64,000 nt of DNA from Phycisphaera sp. (GCA_016124975.1 WGMP01000040.1:32700-96699), one strand, 5' to 3'; counted from the first letter of the stretch, positions 35,698-44,672 are shown. Numbers and translations are program-made. The notes: generated from the sequence alone by a model not told the origin.

Positions 35698-36171
35698 CTA
35701 TTGGATCGTCGCGAGTTGACCGGTGGAACAATCGACGAGGTGCACTTCATCGCGCATGCGCACGATCTTCACGCAGTAGCCGGTTTCCGCAAGCGTCCGC
35801 TCGGCCTCGTCGTCGGAGATCACGAGCCAGTCGCGCCTTGGTCCTGCGTTCGAGGCGACGCTCTGGAAGTCGAGTCGTGGGCCAGCGTCCGTCCGCGAGA
35901 TGCTCTCGAAGTCGATCAGCCGTGGCGTGTCCTTCACCGATGCGAAGTCGATCGCGAGCGTCCTCGCCATCTCAACGGAGGAACGCTCGCGGACGACCAC
36001 GAACGCACTGAGCGCGGCGATGGCGACGATGGCGCATGCAGTCGCGATCCGCGCCGAGCGTGTGCGGCGCGCGCGCGCGGCGTGCATCGCGCCCGTCGCC
36101 GCGGCGAGGATCGCGTCCCTGTTGGCGCGGACCGCCGGGCGGATCGATCGACGGACGGTTCGATCATTCAT
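35698..36171 (-). CDS. Small single-pass membrane protein, putative anti-sigma partner
   Basis: A 157-aa protein with a basic N-terminal cytoplasmic segment of about 40 residues, one hydrophobic helix (ARIATACAIVAIAALSAFVV), and an extracytoplasmic domain of about 95 residues ending VKIVRMRDEVHLVDCSTGQLATIQ. The family is not recognised. The ATG overlaps the stop of the ECF sigma gene (ATGA), the usual position of a membrane-bound anti-sigma factor. However, the N-terminal part is short and lacks an evident zinc HxxxCxxC anti-sigma motif. The anti-sigma role is therefore inferred from context alone. Confidence 0.65.
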   Translation of the reverse strand: MNDRTVRRSIRPAVRANRDAILAAATGAMHAARARRTRSARIATACAIVAIAALSAFVVVRERSSVEMARTLAIDFASVKDTPRLIDFESISRTDAGPRLDFQSVASNAGPRRDWLVISDDEAERTLAETGYCVKIVRMRDEVHLVDCSTGQLATIQ

Positions 36172-36710
36172 GGCGCAATCCTTTCACGGAGGCTCGACAT
36201 GGCGCGTCGGATCGCGCTTTCGACCGCCTGCGGCGTCGCGCCGAGGGCGTGCGCGATCGCCCGGATCCGCATGCCGTCGGCGTGGCGAAGGCGCAGCAAT
36301 GTCCGCTGGTCCTCGTCGAGCTGGTGCAGGATCGACTCCATCGCGCCGCCGTCGATGCCGGCTTCGATCTGCACCTCGCCGCGCGCCGCGCGCCCTTCGC
36401 GCCGCCGCCGGCGGGTTTCGGCGACGATCGCGTTGCGCGCGATGTTGAGCGCGGTGAGGCGCATCCACGCGAAGAGCGCGGCATGCGCATCGACGACGGG
36501 CGGGTTCGCAGCGAGCCTCATGAACATCTCCTGCAGGCAGTCGAGGGCAAACGACTCGTCGCGCCGCGTGATTCGTTCGATCGCGGCGACCACATCGTCG
36601 GCGCACCGGTCGTAGATCTCTGCGAGCGCTTCGGACGAACCAGAGCGGGCCGCACGCGTGACGCGCGCGGCCCACTCATCGTCGGATTCAGTGCGTGGAT
36701 CCGCATGCAC
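36168..36710 (-). CDS. ECF-type RNA polymerase sigma factor
   Basis: A 180-aa sigma-70 family protein. Region 2 is visible as EALAEIYDRCADDVVAAIER and ALDCLQEMFMRLAANP (with WMRLTALNIARNAIV). Region 4 is LHQLDEDQRTLLRLRHADGM and the helix-turn-helix RIRAIAHALGATPQAVESAI. It would direct RNA polymerase to a dedicated promoter set. The GTG start overlaps the stop of the upstream gene by one base (TAGTG), and the stop overlaps the next gene, so all three are translated from one mRNA. Unusually, the sigma gene is second in the operon. Confidence 0.85.
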   Translation of the reverse strand: MHADPRTESDDEWAARVTRAARSGSSEALAEIYDRCADDVVAAIERITRRDESFALDCLQEMFMRLAANPPVVDAHAALFAWMRLTALNIARNAIVAETRRRRREGRAARGEVQIEAGIDGGAMESILHQLDEDQRTLLRLRHADGMRIRAIAHALGATPQAVESAIRRAMSSLRERIAP

Positions 36711-37864
36711 TACTTTGCCTTGGTTGCATCGACGATGGCGTGCACGAGGTCCACGGCCTGCGGCGGCCCTTGGACGAAGAGCAACTTGGATGGCTCGTGG
36801 AAGCGGATCTTGACGGTGTCGGTGAACCCCCCGGCCTGCATGGCGAACTCGATCGCCTCGATGAGCGACGCGCGGGACTCCTCGTTGTCGAGACTGCGAA
36901 GGTCGAGCACCTGGCGGACGGGCTCGCGAGCAGGCTCGGCGACCGGCACGATGGTGATCGCAGGGAGCGCGTTGTAGCGGTCTTGGGAGGAAGGGTCGAT
37001 GGACTTGCGGTTCACCAGGGCGACGGAAATCCGGCGACCCTCTGGGAAGGGAAGCGTCTGCAGCATGCTGAAGAAGACCTCGGGCTCCATCGAGCTCACC
37101 GACAGGGCGGGAACCGCGATGTCACCGACCGTTGCTTCACCGAGTACCACGTTGCAGAACACCTGAGCGCGGACCTGCTTGACGAGCTCGCTGAGCTTGC
37201 CGCCTGGCCAATCGATCGTGACGCTCTTGGCCTTGAAGGCTTCGAGCTCCTGCCTGCGCGCGTTCTCCTCCGCGCGATCCTCGCTTGCCTTGACCTCGTT
37301 GATTCGATGTCGGTAGGCCGGGAGCATCGACTCGATCATCGACTTTGCTTCCTCGATCTCCCATCGACTTCCCTCGAGAATGAACTCGGCAAGAGCAGAG
37401 TCGATCGAAATCTCGACACTTGAACCGCGGGCGGTCAGGTCGCTGCGTACGGTGCCGACGAAATGGCTCAGAAGTGGCTGTCCGTAGTCTGGATGCCTTG
37501 TTGGGTCGACGGGGCGGACAGACGGGATCTGCTCCGCCAACTCGAGCAAGTCTGGGTGGATGGGAACACGCTGCAACGTCAACTCGGCTTCGGGTTGAGC
37601 TCGGAGTGCATCGCGCAGCTCCGTGTATCGCGCAGGCTCCTGCTCAATCGCCTCGGGCTGCTGCCTGCCTCGGTAGATCCTCGGCGAGTCGGGACGGAGC
37701 TTCGCGGCCTCTGCGCGCATCGCCGCCAGTTGCTGCATTCGCTCGGGAGAGATCGGCGCCGCAGCGGGGGGCGACTGCTGCGCCAACGCGGGTGCGGACA
37801 GCATCAGGGCGGCGGCGGTCAGGGTGAGGAGACGGGTTGTGGCGGGCGAGCGGTATCGGTTCAT
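36710..37864 (-). CDS. Secreted protein with secretin/STN-like repeat domains
   Basis: 384 aa with a signal peptide (RLLTLTAAALMLSAPALA) and a Gln/Pro/Ala-rich stretch. Two segments resemble secretin N-type ring-building domains: SVTIDWPGGKLSELVKQVRA to SMEPEVFFSMLQTLP, and the C-terminal VKIRFHEPSKLLFVQGPPQA with VDLVHAIVDATK. A charged coiled-coil-like helix (about 150-215) links them. It lacks the secretin beta-barrel, so it is not a pore itself. AAGGA 8 nt before the ATG supports the start. It heads the operon with the ECF sigma factor, so it might be a periplasmic sensor feeding the sigma/anti-sigma pair, or a sigma-controlled envelope protein. Both are inference. Confidence 0.65.
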   Translation of the reverse strand: MNRYRSPATTRLLTLTAAALMLSAPALAQQSPPAAAPISPERMQQLAAMRAEAAKLRPDSPRIYRGRQQPEAIEQEPARYTELRDALRAQPEAELTLQRVPIHPDLLELAEQIPSVRPVDPTRHPDYGQPLLSHFVGTVRSDLTARGSSVEISIDSALAEFILEGSRWEIEEAKSMIESMLPAYRHRINEVKASEDRAEENARRQELEAFKAKSVTIDWPGGKLSELVKQVRAQVFCNVVLGEATVGDIAVPALSVSSMEPEVFFSMLQTLPFPEGRRISVALVNRKSIDPSSQDRYNALPAITIVPVAEPAREPVRQVLDLRSLDNEESRASLIEAIEFAMQAGGFTDTVKIRFHEPSKLLFVQGPPQAVDLVHAIVDATKAK

Positions 37865-37988
37865 GGGAGTGTCCTTTCAACAGGCAAACCGCGACCAAGC
37901 GACGCATCCGTCGGGCATGCTCGAAAAATCATCAAAAGTCGTCCGAAGCCGGACGGCCCGGTGTGTTGAGGCTACAGCTGACGGGAGG

Positions 37989-39590
37989 TCAGGCGACCGG
38001 CGCGTCGACGCGCATGAACGGCGCGCACTTCGCGATGCGCGTACCCGCCTTCAGGCCGCCCCAGCGTGCGGCGTCGGTCATGCCGCCGCCGCCGAGCGTC
38101 GACCCGTAGGCGGCGAGCACTTCGTCGCACTTCGCGGGCATGATCGGCGACAGGAGCACCGCTGCGATGCGCACGCCTTCGGCGCACGCTGCGAGGATCT
38201 CGGCGACGCGCGGCAGGTTCGCAGGATCCTTCGCCAGCTTGAACGGCGCCGTCTCGTTGATGAGGAGGTCGACCGCGCGCACGATCGAGAGCGCGGTGTC
38301 GGCGGCTTCGGCGAGCTCGAACGCCTCGTAGTGGCGGCGCGTCTTCTCGGCGGCCTGCGCGGTGAACGCGCTCCAGCCTTGCGCGCCCGCCGCGGACGAC
38401 ACAGGCATCGACGCCGTCTCCGCCGCGGGCATCGCGCCGCCGAAGTACTTCTCGATCATCGAGCTCGTGCGGCTCGCGCAGTTCGCGAAGGTGTTCACGA
38501 GCTGCGCGGTGTAGATCTCGTGGAAGTGCTTGTCGCTGAAGTCCGCGTCCTGCGTGCCGAGCGGGCCCTGCGTCGTCATATACCAGCGCCACGCGTCGAC
38601 GCCGTACTTCGCGAAGAAGCCGTCGATCGTCTCGAGATCGACGAAGTTGCCGAGCGACTTCGACATCTTCTGCCCGTTGCGGATCCAGAACGAGTGCGCG
38701 TACACGCACTTCGGCATCGGCAGGTCGAGCGCCATCAGCATCGCCGGCCAGATCACAGCGTGGAACCAGAGGATCTCCTTGCCGATCACGTGGTACTCGG
38801 GCGGCCAGTACTTCGCGCGGTCCTTCGCCAACGCGCCGCCCGCGTCACCAAGCCCGAGCGCGGTCGCGTAGTTGAAGAGCGCGTCGATCCACACATAGAT
38901 GACATGCTCGGGCGCATTCGGCATCGGAATGCCCCAGGTGAAGTTCGTGCGCGTGACGGGCACATCCTGCAGCCCGTCGCGCAGGCGGCCAAGCACCTCG
39001 TTGAAGCGGCCTGCGGGCCGCACGAACTCGGGGTTTGCCTTGAAGAACGCCTCGAGCTTCGACTGGTACGCGCTCAGCTTGAAGTAGTAGTTCTTCTCGG
39101 TGGCGCGCACGAGAGGGCGACCCGAGATCGGCGACTTGTAGTCCATCTCCTTCGCGCGCGACTCGGTGATGTACTCCTCCTGCCCCTCGTCGTACCACCC
39201 GTTGAACTCGCCGAGGTAGATGTCGCCTGATGCAAGCAGGCGCGACACGAACGCCTGCACCTGCGACTCGTGGCGCGGCTCGGTCGTGCGGATGAAGTCG
39301 TCGTTCGAGAGGTTGAACGGCCCGAGCAGCTTGCGGAACTCGGCCGAGTTCTCGTCGGCGAGCGCCTGCGGCGTCATGCCGCGCTCCTTCGCGCTCTTCT
39401 CGACCTTCTGCCCGTGCTCGTCGGTGCCGGTCAGGAAGAAGACATCGCGCCCGTCGAGCCGCATCGCGCGCGCCCAGACATCGCAGAGCGTCGTCGTGTA
39501 CGCGCTCCCGATGTGGGGGCGGTCGTTCACGTAGTAGATCGGGGTCGTGATGTAGGCGGGGCGGTCGGACGACGCGAGCGGTGCGGGCAT
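37989..39590 (-). CDS. metG: Methionyl-tRNA synthetase
   Basis: A 533-aa class I synthetase. The HIGH motif is in YYVNDRPHIGSAYTTTL, followed by FLTGTDEHGQKVEKSA. The KMSKS loop is NGQKMSKSLGNFV, with VIGKEILWFHAVIWPAML and FTWGIPMPNAPEHVIYVW as further hallmarks. The knuckle region (GWYDEGQEEYITESRAKEMD) lacks the CxxC zinc ligands, so it belongs to the zinc-less form. No C-terminal tRNA-binding EMAP-like domain is present. The ATG at 39590 gives the standard N-terminus; a TAGGAT box lies 7 nt upstream and there is no SD. It is divergent from a membrane-protein gene. Confidence 0.96.
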   Translation of the reverse strand: MPAPLASSDRPAYITTPIYYVNDRPHIGSAYTTTLCDVWARAMRLDGRDVFFLTGTDEHGQKVEKSAKERGMTPQALADENSAEFRKLLGPFNLSNDDFIRTTEPRHESQVQAFVSRLLASGDIYLGEFNGWYDEGQEEYITESRAKEMDYKSPISGRPLVRATEKNYYFKLSAYQSKLEAFFKANPEFVRPAGRFNEVLGRLRDGLQDVPVTRTNFTWGIPMPNAPEHVIYVWIDALFNYATALGLGDAGGALAKDRAKYWPPEYHVIGKEILWFHAVIWPAMLMALDLPMPKCVYAHSFWIRNGQKMSKSLGNFVDLETIDGFFAKYGVDAWRWYMTTQGPLGTQDADFSDKHFHEIYTAQLVNTFANCASRTSSMIEKYFGGAMPAAETASMPVSSAAGAQGWSAFTAQAAEKTRRHYEAFELAEAADTALSIVRAVDLLINETAPFKLAKDPANLPRVAEILAACAEGVRIAAVLLSPIMPAKCDEVLAAYGSTLGGGGMTDAARWGGLKAGTRIAKCAPFMRVDAPVA

Positions 39591-39597
39591 GGCGTGA

Positions 39598-39603
39598 ATC
39601 CTA
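39598..39603 (-). promoter_or_regulatory. -10-like box TAGGAT of a predicted leaderless promoter (metG)
   Basis: TAGGAT, preceded by TG, lies 7 nt upstream of the metG ATG on the minus strand. The gene has no Shine-Dalgarno sequence. Confidence 0.5.
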
Positions 39604-39628
39604 CAGAACGGCCGCGAACGGCCGCGCG

Positions 39629-39634
39629 TAGGAT
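39629..39634 (+). promoter_or_regulatory. -10-like box TAGGAT of a predicted leaderless promoter
   Basis: TAGGAT lies 7 nt upstream of the ATG at 39642 and overlaps an earlier in-frame ATG (39633), which argues for the downstream start. It faces away from the metG box, 25 bp apart. Confidence 0.5.
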
Positions 39635-39641
39635 GCACGCG

Positions 39642-40319
39642 ATGCCGCGCGAGGCGGAAGGCAACTCCCAGCGCCGTTCAGGCGACACCAGCGTGCCCGC
39701 GATCGTCGCGACGGTTGCGCTCGTCGGTTTCTCGGTCTTCATCGGGCTCTACGGCCCGCGCCTCGGCAACAGGCAGCAGCTTCCCGGCGGGACGACGGTG
39801 CTCGAGCTTGCGAGCGCGCTCGTTTCGCGGCATGGATCCGCGGTGGTCGAGTCCGTGCAGCTTGTGCGGCTTGGTTCGGGCGACGCGGATGAGGTTGCGC
39901 TTGAGGCGTCGCGCATCCTCGGTCGTGAGGTCAGCCTGCCCGAGCCGGCCGGAGTCGACATCGACTGGCTGCGGGCGACGCGGCTGCGCGTGCCAGGTGC
40001 TGCGGGCGTGCACGCGTTCGCAGCCGTCGGTCCGCGCATCAACCTCGACTTTGTCAGCGTGTTCATTCTGCTTGATGAGGACCGATTCACCGTCTTCGAC
40101 CGTTTTGGACGGCCCAACCCGCTCCCAGAAGGGGAGATGTTCTCGGTCGGAGTTCCAGGCTCGACCCCTGATGCGGTTCTCCATGTCTTCCGCATCCGCG
40201 GGGTGGTGTTCGCGGTGCAGTCCTCGAACAGAGCCGTGGCGGACGAGCTCGTGGGCGCCATCGAGTTCGACGAGTCGCGGCGCGCGGAGCCCCGTTCGGA
40301 TGCCGCCGAGCAAGGCTGA
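39642..40319 (+). CDS. Unidentified single-pass membrane protein
   Basis: A 225-aa protein: a short polar N-terminus, one hydrophobic helix (VPAIVATVALVGFSVFIGLY), and an extracytoplasmic domain of about 180 residues. That domain is alpha/beta and includes VDIDWLRATRLRVPGAAGVH and FVSVFILLDEDRFTVFDRFG, a layout that loosely resembles the C-terminal domain of some transmembrane anti-sigma regulators. No sigma factor is adjacent, so this is weak. It shares a compact divergent promoter region with metG and lies 134 bp upstream of the next secreted protein. Its function is unknown. Confidence 0.65.
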   Translation: MPREAEGNSQRRSGDTSVPAIVATVALVGFSVFIGLYGPRLGNRQQLPGGTTVLELASALVSRHGSAVVESVQLVRLGSGDADEVALEASRILGREVSLPEPAGVDIDWLRATRLRVPGAAGVHAFAAVGPRINLDFVSVFILLDEDRFTVFDRFGRPNPLPEGEMFSVGVPGSTPDAVLHVFRIRGVVFAVQSSNRAVADELVGAIEFDESRRAEPRSDAAEQG

Positions 40320-40364
40320 CGCGGTGCCGTGCGTCGCGAGCGATCGGGAATGCGCTCGGAAATC

Positions 40365-40392
40365 TTGCCTTCGGGGCCTCGGAGCCGATACT
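40365..40392 (+). promoter_or_regulatory. Candidate promoter of the secreted repeat protein
   Basis: TTGCCT (40365-40370) and GATACT (40387-40392) are separated by 16 nt. Both are partial matches to -35 and -10 consensus. A start near 40400 gives a leader of about 54 nt. Confidence 0.3.
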
Positions 40393-40453
40393 GATTGGTC
40401 CTGATTCACCAGGTCCTCCGCCTGTCCCGGCGGAAGCATGCGCGAGCCGAGCC

Positions 40454-42268
40454 ATGAAGCACCACGATCCGCAGCGTCCGTCGTTCGCCTCGACCGCCGC
40501 GTTCGCCCCGACCATCACGCTGGTGGTTGCCGTCTCCTTGAGCGCTGCGGTCGCAGAGCAGGCCGCGGCGCAGGCGCGCGTCCAGTCGTCGCGCGTCTCG
40601 CCGCAGATGAGCGGCGGTGCGTCTGCGTCGGGGCCGCGGTCGCCATCCGTCGCGGCGGGGCAGGGCCGTGCGCTTGGCGACGGCAACGCGATGGGCGGGC
40701 AGACATTCTCGTGGATGCGCGGAAGCGGAATCAGCCAGCGCATGGGCTCGGGAAACCTGCTTGATGCGAACACGCAGGTCGGGTCGGGCGGCGTCAATCG
40801 CGGCGTCGTGTCGGTCGACTACAACTCGCAGAACCTGCTCGTCACGGGCAATGTCGCGGGCGGACGCGGATTCCGCGGTTCGGTCGGCTACACCGCGGAC
40901 CGCGACTTCCGCGGAACGCTCGGCTCCGACGCGACCTTCCGCTTCGAGGCGGACAGCGCCTACTCGAACATCGTCTTCAACACCTCGAACTACGCGCGCG
41001 ACCGCTTCCTCCTCGCGCAGGGCCTCGGCGCGTTTGAGTATCGCCGTGAGTCGACGCCGCTCTCGCCCGATGAGCAGCGCGCCTCGGCGGGGCAGCCCGA
41101 GAGCAGGCTTCGCCTCGACCGCGCGAACACGCAGATGGCGATCGGCCGCATGAACGACGAGGCGGGCGAAGACCGCACGATCGCGACGGGCCTCGGCGCG
41201 GGAGGCGAGTCGGTTCGCTACATCGTCTCGCCGCTGCGCGGACTGCAGGCCGAGAAGCTCGACGACCCGATCGTCCGCTCGGGGCTCACCCTCTACGAAC
41301 AGGCGCGCGCGCGGCAGGAGATCGCGTCGGGCATCGCGAAGCCCGAGGACTTCGACCCTCGCGCGCGTGCGGCGCAGCGCGGCATGATCGACACGCAGAT
41401 ACGGCCCGAGGACTCGGGAGCGTCGCTCCGTGAGACGGAGGCGCGGCTCGTCGCGCCCGGATATCTCGACATCCTCAAGGCGGTCGATCTCTCCGCCGCG
41501 AAGGAGGAGGAGGCTCGCCCGAAGACGACGCTTGACGAGATCCGCGGGGAACTCGATCGCCTCCAGCGCGGGGCGCGCGAGGAGCAGCCTGCCGATGCAG
41601 CGGCAGGCGAGGCGCCTGACGCGATGCGCGAGGAGCGCAAGCCGCCCGCTGATCCGACGGGAATCGACGCGCTGCTCGAGCCGCGGCCACCCGCACAGCG
41701 GCTCGACGAGCGCAACTCGATGCGCGAGCGCCGCGAGCGGCTCACCGTCGAGCAGATGGCGGATGTCCTGCGTCACGGCGGACGCATCGAGAAGCTCTCG
41801 ACCGACGACGAGCGCCGTCTCAACCAGCTCATCCGCCAGGGCGAGCAGTCGTTGCGCGACGGCGACTACTTCATGGCGGAGCGCCGTTTCCTGCAGGCGC
41901 AGGCGTATCGCTTCGACAACCCGCTCATCGAGGTCGGGCTCGCGCACGCGCAGATCGGCGCTGGCCTCAATCTCTCGGCCGCGCTCACGCTGCGCACTCT
42001 CTTCGCTGCGCACCCCGAGTTGATCGACGCAGAGTACGACCGCGCGCTGCTTCCGGGCGACGAGCGACTCGCGCGGGTGAAGTCGCTGCTCCGCGAGCGG
42101 ATCAGCGAAGGCGCCGATGCGGGCGACTACGGCTTCGTGCTCGCCTACATCGGCAGGCAGACGGGGGACAAGGCGGTCGTCAAGGAAGGCCTCTCGCAGA
42201 TCGCGGGCAACGACGCCGCCGTTTCGCTGCGGACGCTGCTCGAGGAAATCTGGCTTGACGGCGAGTGA
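40454..42268 (+). CDS. Secreted protein with C-terminal TPR-like helices
   Basis: A 604-aa exported protein. The signal peptide (TITLVVAVSLSAAVAEQAAAQ) is followed by a Gly/Ser/Asn-rich region with FSWMRGSGISQRMGSGN and a beta-rich stretch (VSVDYNSQNLLVTGNVAGGR). A long charged helical middle follows. The last 180 residues form TPR-like repeats (RLNQLIRQGEQSLRDGDYFM, AERRFLQAQAYRFDNPLIE). The family is not named; similar layouts occur in planctomycete secreted proteins. It may scaffold envelope complexes. Its 3' end overlaps the galactokinase start by 14 bp in another frame, so the two share a transcript. Confidence 0.7.
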   Translation: MKHHDPQRPSFASTAAFAPTITLVVAVSLSAAVAEQAAAQARVQSSRVSPQMSGGASASGPRSPSVAAGQGRALGDGNAMGGQTFSWMRGSGISQRMGSGNLLDANTQVGSGGVNRGVVSVDYNSQNLLVTGNVAGGRGFRGSVGYTADRDFRGTLGSDATFRFEADSAYSNIVFNTSNYARDRFLLAQGLGAFEYRRESTPLSPDEQRASAGQPESRLRLDRANTQMAIGRMNDEAGEDRTIATGLGAGGESVRYIVSPLRGLQAEKLDDPIVRSGLTLYEQARARQEIASGIAKPEDFDPRARAAQRGMIDTQIRPEDSGASLRETEARLVAPGYLDILKAVDLSAAKEEEARPKTTLDEIRGELDRLQRGAREEQPADAAAGEAPDAMREERKPPADPTGIDALLEPRPPAQRLDERNSMRERRERLTVEQMADVLRHGGRIEKLSTDDERRLNQLIRQGEQSLRDGDYFMAERRFLQAQAYRFDNPLIEVGLAHAQIGAGLNLSAALTLRTLFAAHPELIDAEYDRALLPGDERLARVKSLLRERISEGADAGDYGFVLAYIGRQTGDKAVVKEGLSQIAGNDAAVSLRTLLEEIWLDGE

Positions 42269-43238
42269 CGCGGACGCGCGGGCCGCGGCGCTCTTCGGGC
42301 GCGCGTTCGCCCGCGCGCCGGAGGTCCACGCCTTCGCGAATGGCCGCGTCAACCTGATCGGCGACCACATCGACTATGCGGGCGGCACCGTGCTTCCGAT
42401 GGCGATTGCTGCGCGCACGCATGTGGCCGCGTCGTGCGCGGAGCGCGACGAGGCGGTCTCCGAGTGGAACGAAGACCTCGCGTGGCGCCGCTACGCGTTC
42501 GGCGTGCTCGCCGAGCTTCGCGCGCTCGGGCTTCCGATTCCGCGCCTGTCGATCGCGGTCGCGAGCGATGTGCCCGTCGGCGCAGGCCTTTCGTCGAGCG
42601 CGGCGCTCGAGGTCGCTGTGGCGCGCGCGGCCCTCGCAGCCGCGGGCGCCGAGTTGAACCCTCGCGAGCTCGCGATCGTGTGCCAGCGCGCGGAGCATCT
42701 TCACGCAGGCGTCCCATGCGGCATCATGGACCAGTGGTGCGTGGCGCACGCAGACGCGCGCGAGGCGATCGCGCTCGAGTGCGATGTGCTCTGCGCGCGC
42801 GCGATCGCGTTGCCAGCGGAACTGCGCATCGAGATCGTCGACTCGGGCGTGCGGCATGCGCTGCGCGACGGCGGCTATGCGGCGCGGCGCGCGGATGTGG
42901 AGGAAGCGGGGCGCCTCCTCGGCGTCACGCATCTTGCGCGTCTTCCACGCGCGAGGTGGCCGGAGATCGACGCGCTGCCCGTACGCATTGCCCGGCGCGC
43001 GCGTCATGTCGTGACAGAACAGGCGCGCGTCGAGGCCGCGATCGATGCGCTTCAGCGCGGAGATCTTGCGCGCTTCGGCGCGCTGCTCGCAGAGAGCCAC
43101 GCCTCGCTGCGCGACGACTTCGATGTCTCCATGCGCGAACTCGACCAGCTCGTCGAAGACGCGCTCGCACGGGGCGCGCTCGGCGCACGCATGACAGGCG
43201 GCGGCTTCGGCGGCTGCGTCGTCGTCGCGTGGCAGTGA
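42255..43238 (+). CDS. galK: Galactokinase (GHMP kinase family)
   Basis: A 327-aa GHMP kinase. The galactokinase signature is FANGRVNLIGDHIDYAGGTV (the common LIGEH is LIGDH here). The phosphate-binding motif is PVGAGLSSSAALEVA, and the C-terminal motif is ARMTGGGFGGCVV. CGIMDQWCVAHA matches the GIMDQ substrate region. It phosphorylates galactose at C1 with ATP in the Leloir pathway. No ATG or GTG fits; the TTG at 42255 has GAGGAA 7 nt upstream and gives an N-terminus consistent with the family, though slightly short. The start lies inside the end of the upstream gene. An epimerase gene follows nearby, on the far side of xylA. Confidence 0.82.
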   Translation: MTASDADARAAALFGRAFARAPEVHAFANGRVNLIGDHIDYAGGTVLPMAIAARTHVAASCAERDEAVSEWNEDLAWRRYAFGVLAELRALGLPIPRLSIAVASDVPVGAGLSSSAALEVAVARAALAAAGAELNPRELAIVCQRAEHLHAGVPCGIMDQWCVAHADAREAIALECDVLCARAIALPAELRIEIVDSGVRHALRDGGYAARRADVEEAGRLLGVTHLARLPRARWPEIDALPVRIARRARHVVTEQARVEAAIDALQRGDLARFGALLAESHASLRDDFDVSMRELDQLVEDALARGALGARMTGGGFGGCVVVAWQ

Positions 43239-43298
43239 TTGCCAGTTGAAGCTCGCTCCGCTTCCGCCGCGGCGCATCCCACGATTCAGAACTGCGGC

Positions 43299-43339
43299 CC
43301 TCTCGCCAGAGGGAGCCGCCGCAGCGGCGACCGCCCAAA
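43299..43339. repeat. Dispersed two-hairpin intergenic repeat, copy 1
   Basis: This copy is 37/41 identical to the copy at 63641-63681, and its right half matches the copy at 54319-54384. It contains a CCCTCT-CGCC-AGAGGG hairpin followed by GCCGC-CGCA-GCGGC and GACCGCCCAAA. It lies between convergent galK and xylA and ends at the xylA stop codon, so it may act as an RNA 3' end. Confidence 0.65.
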
Positions 43340-44653
43340 CTAGATGCGGTCGTGCATGATCTGCTCGAGCATCTCCTGGCGCCCGCTCTCGACGGGCCAG
43401 TCGATCCGATGGAGCGCGAGCGCCTCGAGCTCCTCGAGCGTCGCGTCGCCGGCCTCGATGCGTCGGCCGAGCTCGGAGTCCCAGCTCGCGTAGCGCGCGC
43501 GCACGAACGCGGCGATCCTGCCGTCCGAGCGGATCGCCGCCGCAGCCTTCAGGCCGCGCGCGAAGGCGTCCATGCCCGCGACATGCGCGTGGAAGAGGTC
43601 GACGGGGTCGAAGCTCTCGCGCCTGCGCTTCGCGTCGAAGTTGAGACCGCCCGTCGTGAATCCGCCCGCGGCGAGGATCTCGAGCATCATCTTCGTCGTG
43701 AGCCGCGGATCGGTGGGGAACTCGTCCGTGTCCCATCCGCAGTTGTCGGTGCCCGAGTTCGCGTCGACCGAGCCGAGCACGCCCGTGGCGCGGCACACCG
43801 CGAGCTCATGCTCGACCGTGTGGCCCGCGAGCGTGGCGTGGTTCGTCTCGATGTTGAGCTTGAAGTGCGGAAGCAGCCCGAACTCGCGCAGGAAGGCGAG
43901 GCACGCGGCCGCGTCGGAGTCGTACTGGTGCACGCTCGGCTCGCGCGGCTTCGGCTCGATGTAGAACTGCCCCTTGAAGCCGATCGACTTCTTGTAGTCG
44001 ACCGCCATGTGCAGGAAGTGCGCGAGATGCTCGCGCTCGCGCCTGAGGTCGGTGTTGAGGAGCGTGGTGTAGCCCTCGCGCCCGCCCCAGAAGACATAGC
44101 CCTCGCCGCCGAGGCGATGCGTGACCTCGATCGCCTTCTTCACCTGCGCGGCGGCGTGGGCGAACACCTCGATGCGCGGGCTTGTCGCGGCGCCGGAGAC
44201 ATAGCGCGGGTGCGCGAAGAGGCATGCGGTTCCCCACAGGAGGCGCTTGCCCGTCGCCTGCTGCAGCGACTCGAGGTGGCGCACCACCTCGTCGAGCGCG
44301 GCGTTCGACTCCGCGAGCGTCGAGCGCTCGGGCGCGATGTCGCGGTCGTGGAAGCAGTAGAAGTCGATGCGGCACTTGTGCAGGAACTCGAAGAACGCGT
44401 CGGCGCGGCGGCGGCAGTTGTCGAGCGAGTCGCTGCCGTCGTCCCACGGCATGCGCGCCGTCGCGGCGCCGAACGGGTCCGCGAGGCCGTTGCGCATGGT
44501 GTGCCAGTAGCACGCCGCGAAGCGCAGCTGGTCGCGCATGGCCTTTCCTTCGACGATCTCGTCGGGGCGGTAGTGGCGGAAGCCGAGCGGCGCATGCGAA
44601 TCGCGCTCGACGAAGGGGACCTGCTCGATGCCTGGGAACGCGTCCTGAGCCAT
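43340..44653 (-). CDS. xylA: Xylose isomerase
   Basis: 437 aa, the class II length. It has [20 protein letters not shown] near the start, FCFHD-like [18 protein letters not shown], and [20 protein letters not shown]. The metal-binding residues are in [46 protein letters not shown] and [13 protein letters not shown]. It interconverts D-xylose and D-xylulose (and glucose/fructose) with two divalent metals. The ATG at 44653 was preferred; a GTG 15 bp upstream overlaps the -10-like box TACGCT, which lies 6 nt before the ATG. It is divergent from an epimerase gene only 32 bp away. No xylulokinase or xylose transporter is visible. Confidence 0.96.
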   Translation of the reverse strand: MAQDAFPGIEQVPFVERDSHAPLGFRHYRPDEIVEGKAMRDQLRFAACYWHTMRNGLADPFGAATARMPWDDGSDSLDNCRRRADAFFEFLHKCRIDFYCFHDRDIAPERSTLAESNAALDEVVRHLESLQQATGKRLLWGTACLFAHPRYVSGAATSPRIEVFAHAAAQVKKAIEVTHRLGGEGYVFWGGREGYTTLLNTDLRREREHLAHFLHMAVDYKKSIGFKGQFYIEPKPREPSVHQYDSDAAACLAFLREFGLLPHFKLNIETNHATLAGHTVEHELAVCRATGVLGSVDANSGTDNCGWDTDEFPTDPRLTTKMMLEILAAGGFTTGGLNFDAKRRRESFDPVDLFHAHVAGMDAFARGLKAAAAIRSDGRIAAFVRARYASWDSELGRRIEAGDATLEELEALALHRIDWPVESGRQEMLEQIMHDRI

Positions 44654-44659
44654 GCGCGG

Positions 44660-44665
44660 AGCGTA
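44660..44665 (-). promoter_or_regulatory. -10-like box TACGCT of a predicted leaderless promoter (xylA)
   Basis: TACGCT on the minus strand lies 6 nt upstream of the xylA ATG. It is only 7 bp from the oppositely oriented box of the epimerase gene. Confidence 0.45.
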
Positions 44666-44672
44666 CACGGGT

